Part shown: piece after piece, positions 24,517-33,061 of the stretch | Numbering within the stretch: position 1 is the first letter of the stretch | How the letters are laid out: each line of letters starts with the position of its first letter | Source of the DNA: an uncultured Christensenella sp. | Lineage (GTDB): Bacteria; Bacillota; Clostridia; Christensenellales; Pumilibacteraceae | Assembly: GCA_910585955.1 (NCBI GenBank) | Contig: CAJUGC010000008.1 | Coordinates: 43,327-107,326 of the forward strand | Direction of reading: 5' to 3' | Length of the DNA stretch: 64,000 bases | Notes under the pieces: generated by a model | The model's input: only the letters and a program-made list of their open reading frames with translations | The model's database searches: none | Told to the model about the DNA's origin: nothing | Program-made: the position numbers and the translations under genes

Positions 24517-26059
24517 AAAATTCAATGAAGTAACGAACGATAAATACAAGTCATTAAAATTAAGAAACGCGAAATTCATTATCGAAGAATCTTTATTGCT
24601 GCTTACATTCGCATATCCCGAAAAGGACGAAAATACTATACTTTCTTCGCGCGACGATATAATTTTAGGGGCAAAAAGAGCTTTTGACGGAGATGTGCCA
24701 AACATTGAAATCAAACTCGTAAAGAGTCATTTCGACCGTGATTTTTTCTTGCGCGACATTATGGAGTATTTAAAACAATTTCCCATGCTTGCCACCGTCA
24801 TGGACGAGCGTAATATAACCACGGAAATTAACGGAAGCGAAGTAAAAATAATATTTCGTATAGACTCCGCACTCGTAGACTATTGCAACAAAAAGAGTGC
24901 GGGAAAAAAGATAGAAGCTCATATCAAAAGCAGTTATTGCGAAAACATCAGCGTAATGTTTTTAAACGTCAGCGGACAAGAAGACGAAAGCATCGAAGAT
25001 TTCGAAAAAGAAATGGAGGAAGAAAAAAGTCGTTTTTCTCTCGAAAGTATAGGCGTCGGTAGAAATATTCGTCCGCAAAACGTAGAAGCCTTTATAGGAA
25101 ACGTGATTTACGACACGGCGTCTTACATAGAAGACGCATTCGTAGAATGTGAAAATATCACGCTTTGCGGTACGATTTCCGGAATGAGAGAGCTTTCAAA
25201 AAAGGACAACCCCGAAAGAAAGTTTTATAAATTCAACTTGAGAGACTTCACTAAAGATATGGGATGCCTTTATTTTCCGACAAAAAAAACGGAAGAGCAG
25301 ATCAAACTGTTAAAAGACGGTAAAGAGATCGTAGCGCGTGGAAAAATAAACGAGGATAAAATGCGCCCCGGCTCGTATACTTTCTTTCCGAAAGAGATAT
25401 CTCTTTGCACGCTTCCGAAGGATTTTAAAATCAACCGATTGCGCCGCGAAGTCGACGATGTTTATCATGTGGTTTTCCCGCAGCCGTATCGTATAGTCAA
25501 ACAGACAAATTTGTTCGATATAGCCGAACCTCCTCCGAAATATATGATCGGCAAAACATTTTGCGTATTCGATTTGGAAACTACCGGTTTTGCTCCCGAA
25601 AACGACAAGATAATAGAAATCGGCGCAGTCAGAATAGTTGACGGAGTAATAAAAGATACGTTCAATACCTATTTGGATCCGAAACTTCCCATTCCCGAAA
25701 AAATCATAAAGCTGACCGGCATAAAAGACAGCGACGTGATGGGACAACCTACTATAGACGAGGTTATGCCGGACTTCTATAAATACAGTCACGACTGTAT
25801 TCTCGTAGGGCAGAACGTACAATTCGACTACGGTTTTATATCTGTGAACGGTGCGCGACAAAACATTTACTTCGAAAACGAAATGATGGATACCATGACT
25901 ATGGCAAGACAATATGTGCCTACTTTGAAAAAATACAAACTTTCGTATTTGACCGATCACTTCCATATTGAAAACATCAGTGCGCACCGCGGGATATACG
26001 ACGCGCTTGCTACAGCCGAAGTCTTTATCAATCTCGTAAAACTTATGCAAAACGCTTGA
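24491..26059 (+). CDS. polC: PolC N-terminal/OB/exonuclease protein lacking PHP and polymerase domains
   Basis: 522 residues at the exact chromosomal slot of polC (ispG-polC-rimP), whereas full PolC is roughly 1,400 residues. Residues 1-190 resemble the PolC N-terminal domain and 225-310 the OB fold (KFYKFNLRDFTKDMGCLYFP, then a G-K-x-V-A-R-G strand). Residues 355-520 are a DEDDh 3'-5' exonuclease with D361, E363 (FDLETTGF), D446 (QNVQFDYGF), H499 and D504 (AHRGIYDALATAEVF). All five catalytic residues are present. The PHP segment that normally splits around the exonuclease is missing on both sides, and the protein stops where the exonuclease ends. No PHP or polymerase sequence remains in any frame before rimP. 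Start GTG 24491 overlaps ispG; a TTG at 24500 is an alternative. Likely a stand-alone proofreading subunit or a polC relict. Confidence 0.85.
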   Translation: MNLLQTFSEKFNEVTNDKYKSLKLRNAKFIIEESLLLLTFAYPEKDENTILSSRDDIILGAKRAFDGDVPNIEIKLVKSHFDRDFFLRDIMEYLKQFPMLATVMDERNITTEINGSEVKIIFRIDSALVDYCNKKSAGKKIEAHIKSSYCENISVMFLNVSGQEDESIEDFEKEMEEEKSRFSLESIGVGRNIRPQNVEAFIGNVIYDTASYIEDAFVECENITLCGTISGMRELSKKDNPERKFYKFNLRDFTKDMGCLYFPTKKTEEQIKLLKDGKEIVARGKINEDKMRPGSYTFFPKEISLCTLPKDFKINRLRREVDDVYHVVFPQPYRIVKQTNLFDIAEPPPKYMIGKTFCVFDLETTGFAPENDKIIEIGAVRIVDGVIKDTFNTYLDPKLPIPEKIIKLTGIKDSDVMGQPTIDEVMPDFYKYSHDCILVGQNVQFDYGFISVNGARQNIYFENEMMDTMTMARQYVPTLKKYKLSYLTDHFHIENISAHRGIYDALATAEVFINLVKLMQNA

Positions 26060-26084
26060 TTTTTTCCTTTGCAGGTGTTATAAT
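26056..26084 (+). promoter_or_regulatory. Sigma-A promoter for rimP-nusA-infB operon
   Basis: TTGATT (26056-26061) overlaps the stop of the PolC-like gene; a 17-bp spacer leads to TATAAT (26079-26084). Confidence 0.75.
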
Positions 26085-26105
26085 AAATACAGTAAGAATA
26101 CGGTA

Positions 26106-26141
26106 GCATTGAGAGTGGGCTTGACGGTCCGCTCTCAATGC
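26106..26141 (+). promoter_or_regulatory. rimP 5' leader hairpin
   Basis: GCATTGAGAGTGG (26106-26118) pairs with CCGCTCTCAATGC (26129-26141), 13 bp with one G-T wobble, loop GCTTGACGGT. There is no T tract, so it is a leader structure close to the start codon rather than a terminator. Hairpins here are common before rimP in Firmicutes. Confidence 0.7.
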
Positions 26142-26154
26142 TTATGAGAGGCTT

Positions 26155-26619
26155 ATGAGCGAAAAGACAACTGACATTGTAGACAAGCTTTTGCGAGCGA
26201 AGATCGAAGAACTCGGCTATGAAATAGTCGACATCGAATTCGTCAAAAAATACGGACAAATGAATTTGACCGTTTTCATAGACATTCCGCGAGGAGTCAC
26301 GCTCGACGACTGCGAACTTGTCCATAACGCCGTAAATCCCATTCTCGACGAAGCCGACCCCATAAAAGATGCGTATGTCCTCAACATTTCATCGCCCGGA
26401 TTAGATCGCCCATTTAAAAGACAACGTGATTTCGAGCGAAACTACGGAAAAGAAGTTGAGGTAAAACTTTACGCGCCGCTTCGCGGAAAAAAGCTTTACG
26501 AAGGGATACTTAAAGAAAAAACCGAAAATTTCATAATAATCGAAACACCGGATAAAGAAGATTTGAAACTCGAAATGACTAGAATTGCGCTTGTGCGCCC
26601 CTTAGTCAGATTTGAATAA
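26155..26619 (+). CDS. rimP: Ribosome maturation factor RimP
   Basis: 154 residues. RimP assists 30S subunit maturation. The N-terminal alpha/beta domain has LGYEIVDIEFVKKYGQMNLTVFID and the hallmark LNISSPGLDRPFKRQRDFER; the C-terminal domain is SH3-like. First gene of rimP-nusA-ylxR-ylxQ-infB-rbfA. The SD GAGAGG is only 3 nt from the ATG at 26155, tighter than usual, which together with the leader hairpin may moderate expression. Confidence 0.95.
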   Translation: MSEKTTDIVDKLLRAKIEELGYEIVDIEFVKKYGQMNLTVFIDIPRGVTLDDCELVHNAVNPILDEADPIKDAYVLNISSPGLDRPFKRQRDFERNYGKEVEVKLYAPLRGKKLYEGILKEKTENFIIIETPDKEDLKLEMTRIALVRPLVRFE

Positions 26620-26644
26620 GAAATAGTTTAGGAGGATTACCCTA

Positions 26645-27823
26645 ATGGCAGCAAAGAAAGAGATTGTCAAAAAAGATTTTTTCTTGGCTTTAGAAGCATT
26701 GGAACAGGAAAAGAGGATTAAGCCCGAAATTTTCGTCGAGGCTCTCGAAACCGCGCTCGTAATTGCTTATAAAAAGCACACGGGCACAGCAAAAGCAATC
26801 GAAGTAAAGCTCTTTCCCGAGACCAGTAAAATCAAAATTCTCGCTTATCAGACAGTTGTCGAAAACGTCGAAAACAAAGACACCGAGATCAGTCTCGAAG
26901 ACGCTCGCGACATAAGCAAAAAATACCGTGTAGGAGACAAAATCTGCGAGGAAGTCTCTTCCAAAGATTTCGGACGCATCGCGGCTCAAACCGCCAAGCA
27001 AGTCATAATGCAGAAGCTTCGCGAAGTGGAAGGCGAAATGGCTTATGCGGAGCTTGCCCAGAAAGAAGGCGACCTTGTTACCGGCGTCGTGAGAAGAATC
27101 GATCCCATTAAAGACGGCAACAACGTCTATGTGGAAATAAACAAACTCGAAGCTCTTATGATGCCGCAGGATCAAGCTCCCGGCGACAGATTTAATATTG
27201 GCGACAGGGTAAAGGTTTTCGTCAAGAAGATCAGAACGGGACCTCGCGGACCTCAAGTACTTGTTTCGCGTACAGTCGCCGGTTTTGTCAGAAAGCTGTT
27301 TGAACTCGAAGTCCCCGAGGTGGCAAGCCAACTCGTCACGATTAAAGCAATCGTGCGCGAAGCGGGTTACAGAACCAAAATGGCGGTTTACACCGAGGAT
27401 AAAAATATCGACGCCGTAGGCGCTTGCGTGGGTAACAGGGGCATGAGAGTCAACTCCATAGTAAGCGAGCTTGGCGGCGAAAAGATTGATATAATTCCTT
27501 GGTGCTCGGATATACTCGAATTCATAGCTCGCTCGCTAAGTCCTGCGCAAGTAGTCGCAGTCGAAGTAAACGATGAAGAAAAAGTCGCTCGAGTTATCGT
27601 GGAGGACGATAAACTTTCGCTTGCTATCGGCAGAGACGGACAAAACGCGCGCCTTGCCGCTCGACTTACGGGTTGGAAAATCGACGTCCGTCCGTTCTCA
27701 CAGTTTGTCGAAAGCAAAAAAGCCGAAGAACGCGCGGCGCAAGAAGAGGAACCCGCTTTCGAGGATTTCGACGATATAATCGACGACAGCGTATTCGACG
27801 AAGATTTGGGAGATCTCGAATAG
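26645..27823 (+). CDS. nusA: Transcription termination/antitermination factor NusA
   Basis: 392 residues. NusA binds RNA polymerase and nascent RNA. The N-terminal RNAP-binding domain (FFLALEALEQEKRIKPE) is followed by an S1 domain near residues 135-200 (GDLVTGVVRRID) and two KH domains with GNRGMRVNSIVSELGGEKID and GRDGQNARLAARLTGWKID. It ends in an acidic tail (EEEPAFEDFDDIIDD) instead of the C-terminal repeats of proteobacterial NusA, typical of Gram-positives. Strong SD GGAGG upstream. Confidence 0.97.
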   Translation: MAAKKEIVKKDFFLALEALEQEKRIKPEIFVEALETALVIAYKKHTGTAKAIEVKLFPETSKIKILAYQTVVENVENKDTEISLEDARDISKKYRVGDKICEEVSSKDFGRIAAQTAKQVIMQKLREVEGEMAYAELAQKEGDLVTGVVRRIDPIKDGNNVYVEINKLEALMMPQDQAPGDRFNIGDRVKVFVKKIRTGPRGPQVLVSRTVAGFVRKLFELEVPEVASQLVTIKAIVREAGYRTKMAVYTEDKNIDAVGACVGNRGMRVNSIVSELGGEKIDIIPWCSDILEFIARSLSPAQVVAVEVNDEEKVARVIVEDDKLSLAIGRDGQNARLAARLTGWKIDVRPFSQFVESKKAEERAAQEEEPAFEDFDDIIDDSVFDEDLGDLE

Positions 27824-27826
27824 CAA

Positions 27827-28099
27827 ATGGCAACGGAAAAGAAACCGCCTCTGCGAATGTGCCTTGCCTGCAGACAAATGAAAGACAAGCGCGAACTTAT
27901 ACGAGTCGTGAAAGGACCAGACAACGATTTTTCGATAGATTCGACCGGCAAAAAAAACGGAAGAGGCGCTTATCTTTGCAACAATTCGGAATGTGTAAAT
28001 CGGTGCATGAAAAACCGCTTGCTTAATAAAAATTTCAAATGCGAAATACCGAGCGAGGTATACGAAAAGCTTTCCGAGGAGTATATCGGTGACAAATAA
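27827..28099 (+). CDS. ylxR: YlxR (RnpM) family RNA-binding protein
   Basis: 90 residues. DUF448: RMCLACRQMKDKRELIRVV, KKNGRGAYLC and the paired cysteines ECVNRCM. Recent work on this family describes it as an RNase P modulator in Bacillus. Lies 3 nt after nusA and overlaps ylxQ by 11 nt, so it is translationally coupled with both neighbours. Confidence 0.93.
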   Translation: MATEKKPPLRMCLACRQMKDKRELIRVVKGPDNDFSIDSTGKKNGRGAYLCNNSECVNRCMKNRLLNKNFKCEIPSEVYEKLSEEYIGDK

Positions 28100-28421
28100 T
28101 GTCGACAAAATCGAATCTATATTAGGATTCGCCGTAAGAGCGGGAAAGATAATATACGGATTTGACAACATTGAACTGTTGCGTAAAAAAAGATATTTGA
28201 TTATCCTCGACAATTCGGTGTCGCAACGCTTACAAAGGCATTGCACGGAATTTGCAAAGAGCAGACATCTGCCGCTATTGCTGATAAAACATAAGAAGAT
28301 AGAAGACGTAGTACACAAGTTTAAATGCAAAGTTATAGCAATAACCGATAAACAGATGTCGACTGCTATACTCAAATTTGCAAACGATAATTATGAAGTT
28401 TTGACTTCGGAGGTAGAATAA
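28089..28421 (+). CDS. ylxQ: L7Ae-family ribosomal protein-like YlxQ
   Basis: 110 residues, GTG start at 28089 inside the end of ylxR. The L7Ae fold shows ILGFAVRAGKIIYGFDNIE, YLIILDNSVSQRLQRH and a KVIAITDKQMSTAI strand. Such proteins bind kink-turn RNA. The alternating ylxR-ylxQ-infB order is diagnostic of Firmicutes. A GGAGGT for infB lies in its last codons. Confidence 0.9.
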   Translation: MTNNVDKIESILGFAVRAGKIIYGFDNIELLRKKRYLIILDNSVSQRLQRHCTEFAKSRHLPLLLIKHKKIEDVVHKFKCKVIAITDKQMSTAILKFANDNYEVLTSEVE

Positions 28422-30920
28422 TTGTCTAACACCCAAACCACCGGAACAACCGAGACCGTAAGATACGCAAACATCAAAGCTCTTTTCCAGATGTTGCACC
28501 AATCGGGCGAATTTGCGGTAATTTCGCACATCAAAGAGAGTCGGAAGCAAATTGACGCTCTTTTAAACAAGCTTGCGAAATTGGAACAAACCGAGTCGGA
28601 AAATCAGAAACGCGAAGAACAGGCGCGAGCTGCCGCCAAAGCGCAAAAAGCGGTCGTCGAGCAACCCGAGGAAGTTGCTCCTGCGGAAACCGTTGCGCCG
28701 CCTGCAGAAGAGAAGCCCGCCGCTAAAACCGAAAAGGAAGCAAGCGAGCTTGTCATCACGCGCTCAAAAACATTCACTCCGGAAAAAAAGCCCGCACCGA
28801 AAGTGCCGAGTTATATCAAAGGCGTCATTACGCCTGCGCCTCAAAGAGAAACGCCTTCTCGGTCCGCATCCTCGCGTCCGCCTCGCGCAGAGAGCGGCGC
28901 TCCTCGCTCGCCGAGACCGAACACGAATTTGTCTGCTCGTCCGACCCCTAAAATCGATTTGCCTACCGTAAGCAAAGATAAACGGAATTTCGACACCAAA
29001 AAGAAGGATTACGGTAAACAATCCGACGACAAAAAAGCAATGAATAAGCGCACGCTTATTCGCAAGGGCTTCATCATGCAGGACCTTGACGAAGAGCGCA
29101 TGGGCACACGCAAGCTGAAAAACAAAAAAGCAAAAGACAATATCGTATTTACTCCTACTAAAATCGAAAAAGCCGTTATTACGACGGAAAATCTTACCGT
29201 AAAGATTTTGAGCGAGAAGATCGGCAAGACCGCTCAGGAAATAATCAAGCAACTTATGCTTCTCGGCATAATGACGAATATAAACAGCGTCGTCGATTTC
29301 CCGACTATGGAGCTTGTCGCAAACGAACTCGGCGTAAAGCTTGAACTCAAACTCGACAAATCCAAGGAAGAGCAGCTCGAAGAATTCCATGAAGAGCCCG
29401 ATTCGGAAGAGGATCTCGTAAAGCGTCCTCCGATAATTACCGTTATGGGTCACGTTGACCACGGCAAAACTTCTCTCCTCGACGCTATCAGAAAGACATC
29501 TGTAGCAAGCGGAGAAGCAGGCGGCATAACACAACATATCGGTGCATATTCGGTAAACGTAAAGAACGAAAAAATCACTTTCCTTGATACTCCGGGACAC
29601 GAAGCATTTACTGCGATGCGTGCGCGTGGCGCTGCGGTCACAGACATAGCCGTTCTGATAGTTGCCGCAGACGACGGTATCATGCCGCAAACGGTTGAAG
29701 CAATACACCATGCTCAACACGCAAATGTTCCCATAATAGTTGCAATCAATAAAATAGATAAGCCCGGAGCAAACGTCGAGGACGTAAAGCGAGCACTTAC
29801 CGAACATAATCTTGTTTGCGAAGAGTGGGGCGGCGAGACAATGATGGTACCCATTTCTGCCAAAACCGGAGAAGGCATTGACAAGCTTCTCGAGAACATT
29901 TTGTTCCTTGCCGAATACAACAACTATCGCGCAAACCCCAAGCGTAAAGCAAAGGGCAGCGTAGTAGAAGCACGCCTCGACAAGGGCAAAGGTCCTATTG
30001 CAAATATAATTGTCACAAACGGCACACTGCGCGTAGGCGACTATGTCGTTTCCGGAACTTCTTTCGGCAAAGTTCGCGCAATGGTAGACGACAAGGGGCG
30101 TTCCGTCAAGGAAGCAGAGCCTTCCATGCCCGTATCTGTGCTCGGCTTTACCGAAGTACCTGCGGCAGGCGACATCGTTTTTGCGGTAGGCGACGAAAAA
30201 ATGGCCAAGGAAGTCGTCGAAGAAAGAAAGACCAAACTTCAGAACGAAAAGCTCGAGCAGGGGCAGAAAGTCACGATGGACGACTTTATGAACAAGCTTG
30301 ACGAATCCAAAAAGAAAGAGTTCAACATCATAATCAAAGCCGACGTACAAGGCTCTGTCGAAGCGATTAAGACCTCTCTTTTGAAGCTAGGAACCGATGA
30401 GATCCGCGTGAACATAATTCATGGCGGGGTAGGCGCGATAAATAAATCGGATCTTATGCTTGCCGAAGTTTCGGGCGCGATAGTCATAGGATTCAATGTC
30501 CGTCCGGATACCGAATCTAAATCCATAGCGGAAAGCAAGGGTATCGATATACGCCTTTACAAAGTCATATACGAAGCAATCGAGGATATGGAACGCGCCA
30601 TGAAAGGTCTTGAAGAACCCAAGTACCGCGAAGTTATTCTCGGCAGAGCGCAAGTGCGTAATATATTCAAGATCACGGGAATCGGAATGGTTGCCGGAAG
30701 TTTTGTGCTCAGCGGCAAAATGGTACGCAATGCAAAGGCACGCATTTATCGCGGAGACGAAGTGATATTCGACGGCGCAATCGCAACGCTTAAGCGTTTT
30801 AAAGATGATGCGAAAGAAGTCGCTAAGGGCTACGAATGCGGTATAAATGTTGCGGACTTCAACGATTATATCGAAAACGACGAAATAGAAGCATACGAAC
30901 TTGAGGAAATAAAAGCTTAA
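28422..30920 (+). CDS. infB: Translation initiation factor IF-2
   Basis: 832 residues, TTG start at 28422 with GGAGGT 7 nt upstream. IF-2 positions initiator tRNA on the ribosome. Residues 1-50 are a helical domain, about 50-200 a Pro/Ala/Arg-rich disordered linker, then the second IF2_N domain (LTVKILSEKIGKTAQEIIKQ). The GTPase domain has GHVDHGKT near residue 343, DTPGH near 389 and NKID near 442. Domains II-IV follow, with FKITGIGMVAGSFV near the end. A TTG start on such an abundant factor may lower its output. Confidence 0.97.
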   Translation: MSNTQTTGTTETVRYANIKALFQMLHQSGEFAVISHIKESRKQIDALLNKLAKLEQTESENQKREEQARAAAKAQKAVVEQPEEVAPAETVAPPAEEKPAAKTEKEASELVITRSKTFTPEKKPAPKVPSYIKGVITPAPQRETPSRSASSRPPRAESGAPRSPRPNTNLSARPTPKIDLPTVSKDKRNFDTKKKDYGKQSDDKKAMNKRTLIRKGFIMQDLDEERMGTRKLKNKKAKDNIVFTPTKIEKAVITTENLTVKILSEKIGKTAQEIIKQLMLLGIMTNINSVVDFPTMELVANELGVKLELKLDKSKEEQLEEFHEEPDSEEDLVKRPPIITVMGHVDHGKTSLLDAIRKTSVASGEAGGITQHIGAYSVNVKNEKITFLDTPGHEAFTAMRARGAAVTDIAVLIVAADDGIMPQTVEAIHHAQHANVPIIVAINKIDKPGANVEDVKRALTEHNLVCEEWGGETMMVPISAKTGEGIDKLLENILFLAEYNNYRANPKRKAKGSVVEARLDKGKGPIANIIVTNGTLRVGDYVVSGTSFGKVRAMVDDKGRSVKEAEPSMPVSVLGFTEVPAAGDIVFAVGDEKMAKEVVEERKTKLQNEKLEQGQKVTMDDFMNKLDESKKKEFNIIIKADVQGSVEAIKTSLLKLGTDEIRVNIIHGGVGAINKSDLMLAEVSGAIVIGFNVRPDTESKSIAESKGIDIRLYKVIYEAIEDMERAMKGLEEPKYREVILGRAQVRNIFKITGIGMVAGSFVLSGKMVRNAKARIYRGDEVIFDGAIATLKRFKDDAKEVAKGYECGINVADFNDYIENDEIEAYELEEIKA

Positions 30921-30921
30921 T

Positions 30922-31287
30922 ATGAAATTTCGTTTGGAACGCGTCAACAGCGAAATGCTCAAAAGCATTTCGGAAATTATCAGACATAAGGTCAAAGATC
31001 CTCGTGTGAGCGAAATGGTAAGCGTAACGAAAGTCGTCACATCGAAAGACTTGAAAACCGCAAAAGTTTATGTAAGCATTTACGGCAATTCGGAAAAAAT
31101 CAAGTCTACATTCGACGCGCTTGTTCAGTGCGAAGGATTCATACATCATGAACTCGGTATGGAATTCAAACACCTTCGTGCCGTACCGAGACTGAATTTT
31201 ATAGAAGACGAAACGGAAGAATACGGCAGACATATCGATTTATTGCTTAAGGAAATCAAAAACAATGACGCTGATCGAAGCGATTAA
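30922..31287 (+). CDS. rbfA: Ribosome-binding factor A
   Basis: 121 residues. RbfA is a KH-fold factor for late 30S maturation. RVNSEMLKSISEIIRHKVKDPRVSEMV (in parts) and VTSKDLKTAKVYVSIYG are diagnostic; AVPRLNFIEDETEEYGRHIDLLL closes the domain. One base after infB, overlapping nrnA by 23 nt. The ylxP gene often found between infB and rbfA is absent. Confidence 0.95.
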   Translation: MKFRLERVNSEMLKSISEIIRHKVKDPRVSEMVSVTKVVTSKDLKTAKVYVSIYGNSEKIKSTFDALVQCEGFIHHELGMEFKHLRAVPRLNFIEDETEEYGRHIDLLLKEIKNNDADRSD

Positions 31288-32206
31288 ACGAAGCAGTTGC
31301 GTGCTCGTAATAGGACATCAGAGACCGGATGGGGATTGCCTCGGAGCCGGTCTTTCCGTTATGCACATTTGCAAAAAATTCGGCAAAAACGTCGATATCC
31401 TTTGCGACTCGGATAACCCATCTCAGTATGCTTTCATGCACGGCTATGAAAGATTGAATGACAAACTATTCGGCGGTTACGACCTCCTCATAATATTAGA
31501 TTGCGGCGATATTTATCGAATGGGCAAATATCAAGGGTACGTTAAATCCATAACCGAATCGTTTAACATCGATCATCATAAAACAAACAATCATTTTGCA
31601 AAGTACAACACTGTTTTGCCGAATGCAAGCAGTACTTGCGAAATCGTATACGACCTGATCAAAAACGAAATTGAAATCGATGAAATCACGGCGTCGCTTT
31701 TGTATGTGGGTTTATCCACCGACACAGGTCATTTTATGCATTCCAATACGACTGCAAAAGTGCTCGAAACAGCCGCTTCGCTCGTGGCACACGGAGCCGA
31801 CGCCTTTCTTTTGTCGTCCGCTCTTTATAAGAATACGACAATAAATAAAACAAAACTCACGTCTCGCGCTTTACAATCGATGAGATTTTACAAAGATAAT
31901 CGTATCTGTATCATAACAGTGAGACAAAATGACTTAAACGAGACAAATTGTACAGTCGCCGATACCGAAGGACTAATAGATTACGGCATGAAAATAGGTT
32001 GTGTGGAAGTAGCCATATGTCTCACCGAACAAACTCGCCCGCATTTCAAAGTCAGCTTTCGTTCGAAAAAATGCGATGTATCGGCAGCAGCAAGCACATT
32101 CGGTGGTGGCGGACACACTCTTGCCGCAGGTTGCGTTATAAGCGGAAAGTATGAGGACGTAATAGACAAGCTTCTGAAATCAGTGACGGACGGAATGTCC
32201 GAATGA
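31265..32206 (+). CDS. nrnA: DHH-family nanoRNase/pAp phosphatase NrnA
   Basis: 313 residues. Degrades 2-5-nt RNAs and pAp (sometimes c-di-AMP/pGpG products). DHH motifs: GHQRPDGDCLGAGLS near residue 12, DCGDIYRMG, SFNIDHHKTN near 98-105, STDTGHFMHSN. DHHA1 C-terminal domain with FGGGGHTLAAG. Coupled to rbfA and truB (ATGA overlap), the normal clostridial order. Confidence 0.94.
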   Translation: MTLIEAIKRSSCVLVIGHQRPDGDCLGAGLSVMHICKKFGKNVDILCDSDNPSQYAFMHGYERLNDKLFGGYDLLIILDCGDIYRMGKYQGYVKSITESFNIDHHKTNNHFAKYNTVLPNASSTCEIVYDLIKNEIEIDEITASLLYVGLSTDTGHFMHSNTTAKVLETAASLVAHGADAFLLSSALYKNTTINKTKLTSRALQSMRFYKDNRICIITVRQNDLNETNCTVADTEGLIDYGMKIGCVEVAICLTEQTRPHFKVSFRSKKCDVSAAASTFGGGGHTLAAGCVISGKYEDVIDKLLKSVTDGMSE

Positions 32207-33060
32207 ACGGAATACTTAATATAAACAAACAAAAGGGAATGACGAGTAGCGATGTTGTCGCAAAAATTCGTCGTATTCTCGGAACAAAAGCCATAGGTCA
32301 TTTCGGCACGCTCGATCCGATGGGAGAAGGCGTACTTCTTATGGGCGTCGGTAAGGCAACTCGGTTATTTGATTTCATGCTGAAAAAGGACAAAGTATAT
32401 GAAGCTACGTTTATCTTCGGTATAAATACGGATACCTTGGATACGGACGGAAAGATTACGAAAAGAAGCGACCGCATACCGACAATCAACGAAATCAGAA
32501 ATGTTTTGCCTCGATTCATAGGAAAACAATTTCAGGTGCCTCCGGCATACAGCGCAAAGAGCGTAAACGGTAAAAGAGCGTATGACTTAGCTCGCGAAGG
32601 CAAGGAAGTTTGTTTAAGTCCCTGCGAAATAGAGTTTTACGGAATCGACGTCGAACCTACGGAACGAGACGATTGCATTAAAGTAAGGTTGCACTGTTCT
32701 TCCGGAACATACGTCCGCTCATTCGGCAGGGATCTCGCTTCGAGTCTCGATACCTATGCCGCTATGTCTTCCATAAGGCGGTTGCGTTGCGGCACATTCG
32801 ACGTGGAACACGCGCTTACGATTGACACTGTCGAACGTCTCGGAAAAGACGCGATATTACCGATAGAAGCGGCGATAGGCGACTTGCCGAAAATAGTATT
32901 GCCCGACAATTGTTATAAATATCTTCTCAACGGCATTAAACTCGTAGGAAGCGATATAACGCACGAAAGATTCTCACTTCATTGCAAAGGGGAACTGTTC
33001 GGAATTGCAAAAATAAACGATGATAATAAAATCGAAATCGTATCGTATCTGAAAAATTGA
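32203..33060 (+). CDS. truB: tRNA pseudouridine-55 synthase
   Basis: 285 residues. Makes the T-loop pseudouridine in all elongator tRNAs. The catalytic aspartate is D38 in HFGTLDPMGEGVLLMG; VYEATFIFGINTDTLDTDG, QVPPAYSAKSVNGKRAYDLAREG and CSSGTYVRSFGRDLA are canonical. The E in M-G-E-G replaces the more usual A/S-T/S without affecting the catalytic residue. Overlaps nrnA by 4 nt; ribF follows one base after its stop. Confidence 0.96.
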   Translation: MNGILNINKQKGMTSSDVVAKIRRILGTKAIGHFGTLDPMGEGVLLMGVGKATRLFDFMLKKDKVYEATFIFGINTDTLDTDGKITKRSDRIPTINEIRNVLPRFIGKQFQVPPAYSAKSVNGKRAYDLAREGKEVCLSPCEIEFYGIDVEPTERDDCIKVRLHCSSGTYVRSFGRDLASSLDTYAAMSSIRRLRCGTFDVEHALTIDTVERLGKDAILPIEAAIGDLPKIVLPDNCYKYLLNGIKLVGSDITHERFSLHCKGELFGIAKINDDNKIEIVSYLKN

Positions 33061-33061
33061 C

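Noticed and set aside
26060..26154. Possible frameshifted remainder of polC after the short gene
   Set aside because: Only 95 bp lie before rimP, holding a promoter and hairpin. No PHP or polymerase motif can fit, so this is not a simple frameshift.
28764..30350. Long open frame antisense to infB (about 530 codons)
   Set aside because: It mirrors the codon pattern of infB, is cysteine- and tyrosine-rich without domain signatures, and has no SD or promoter.
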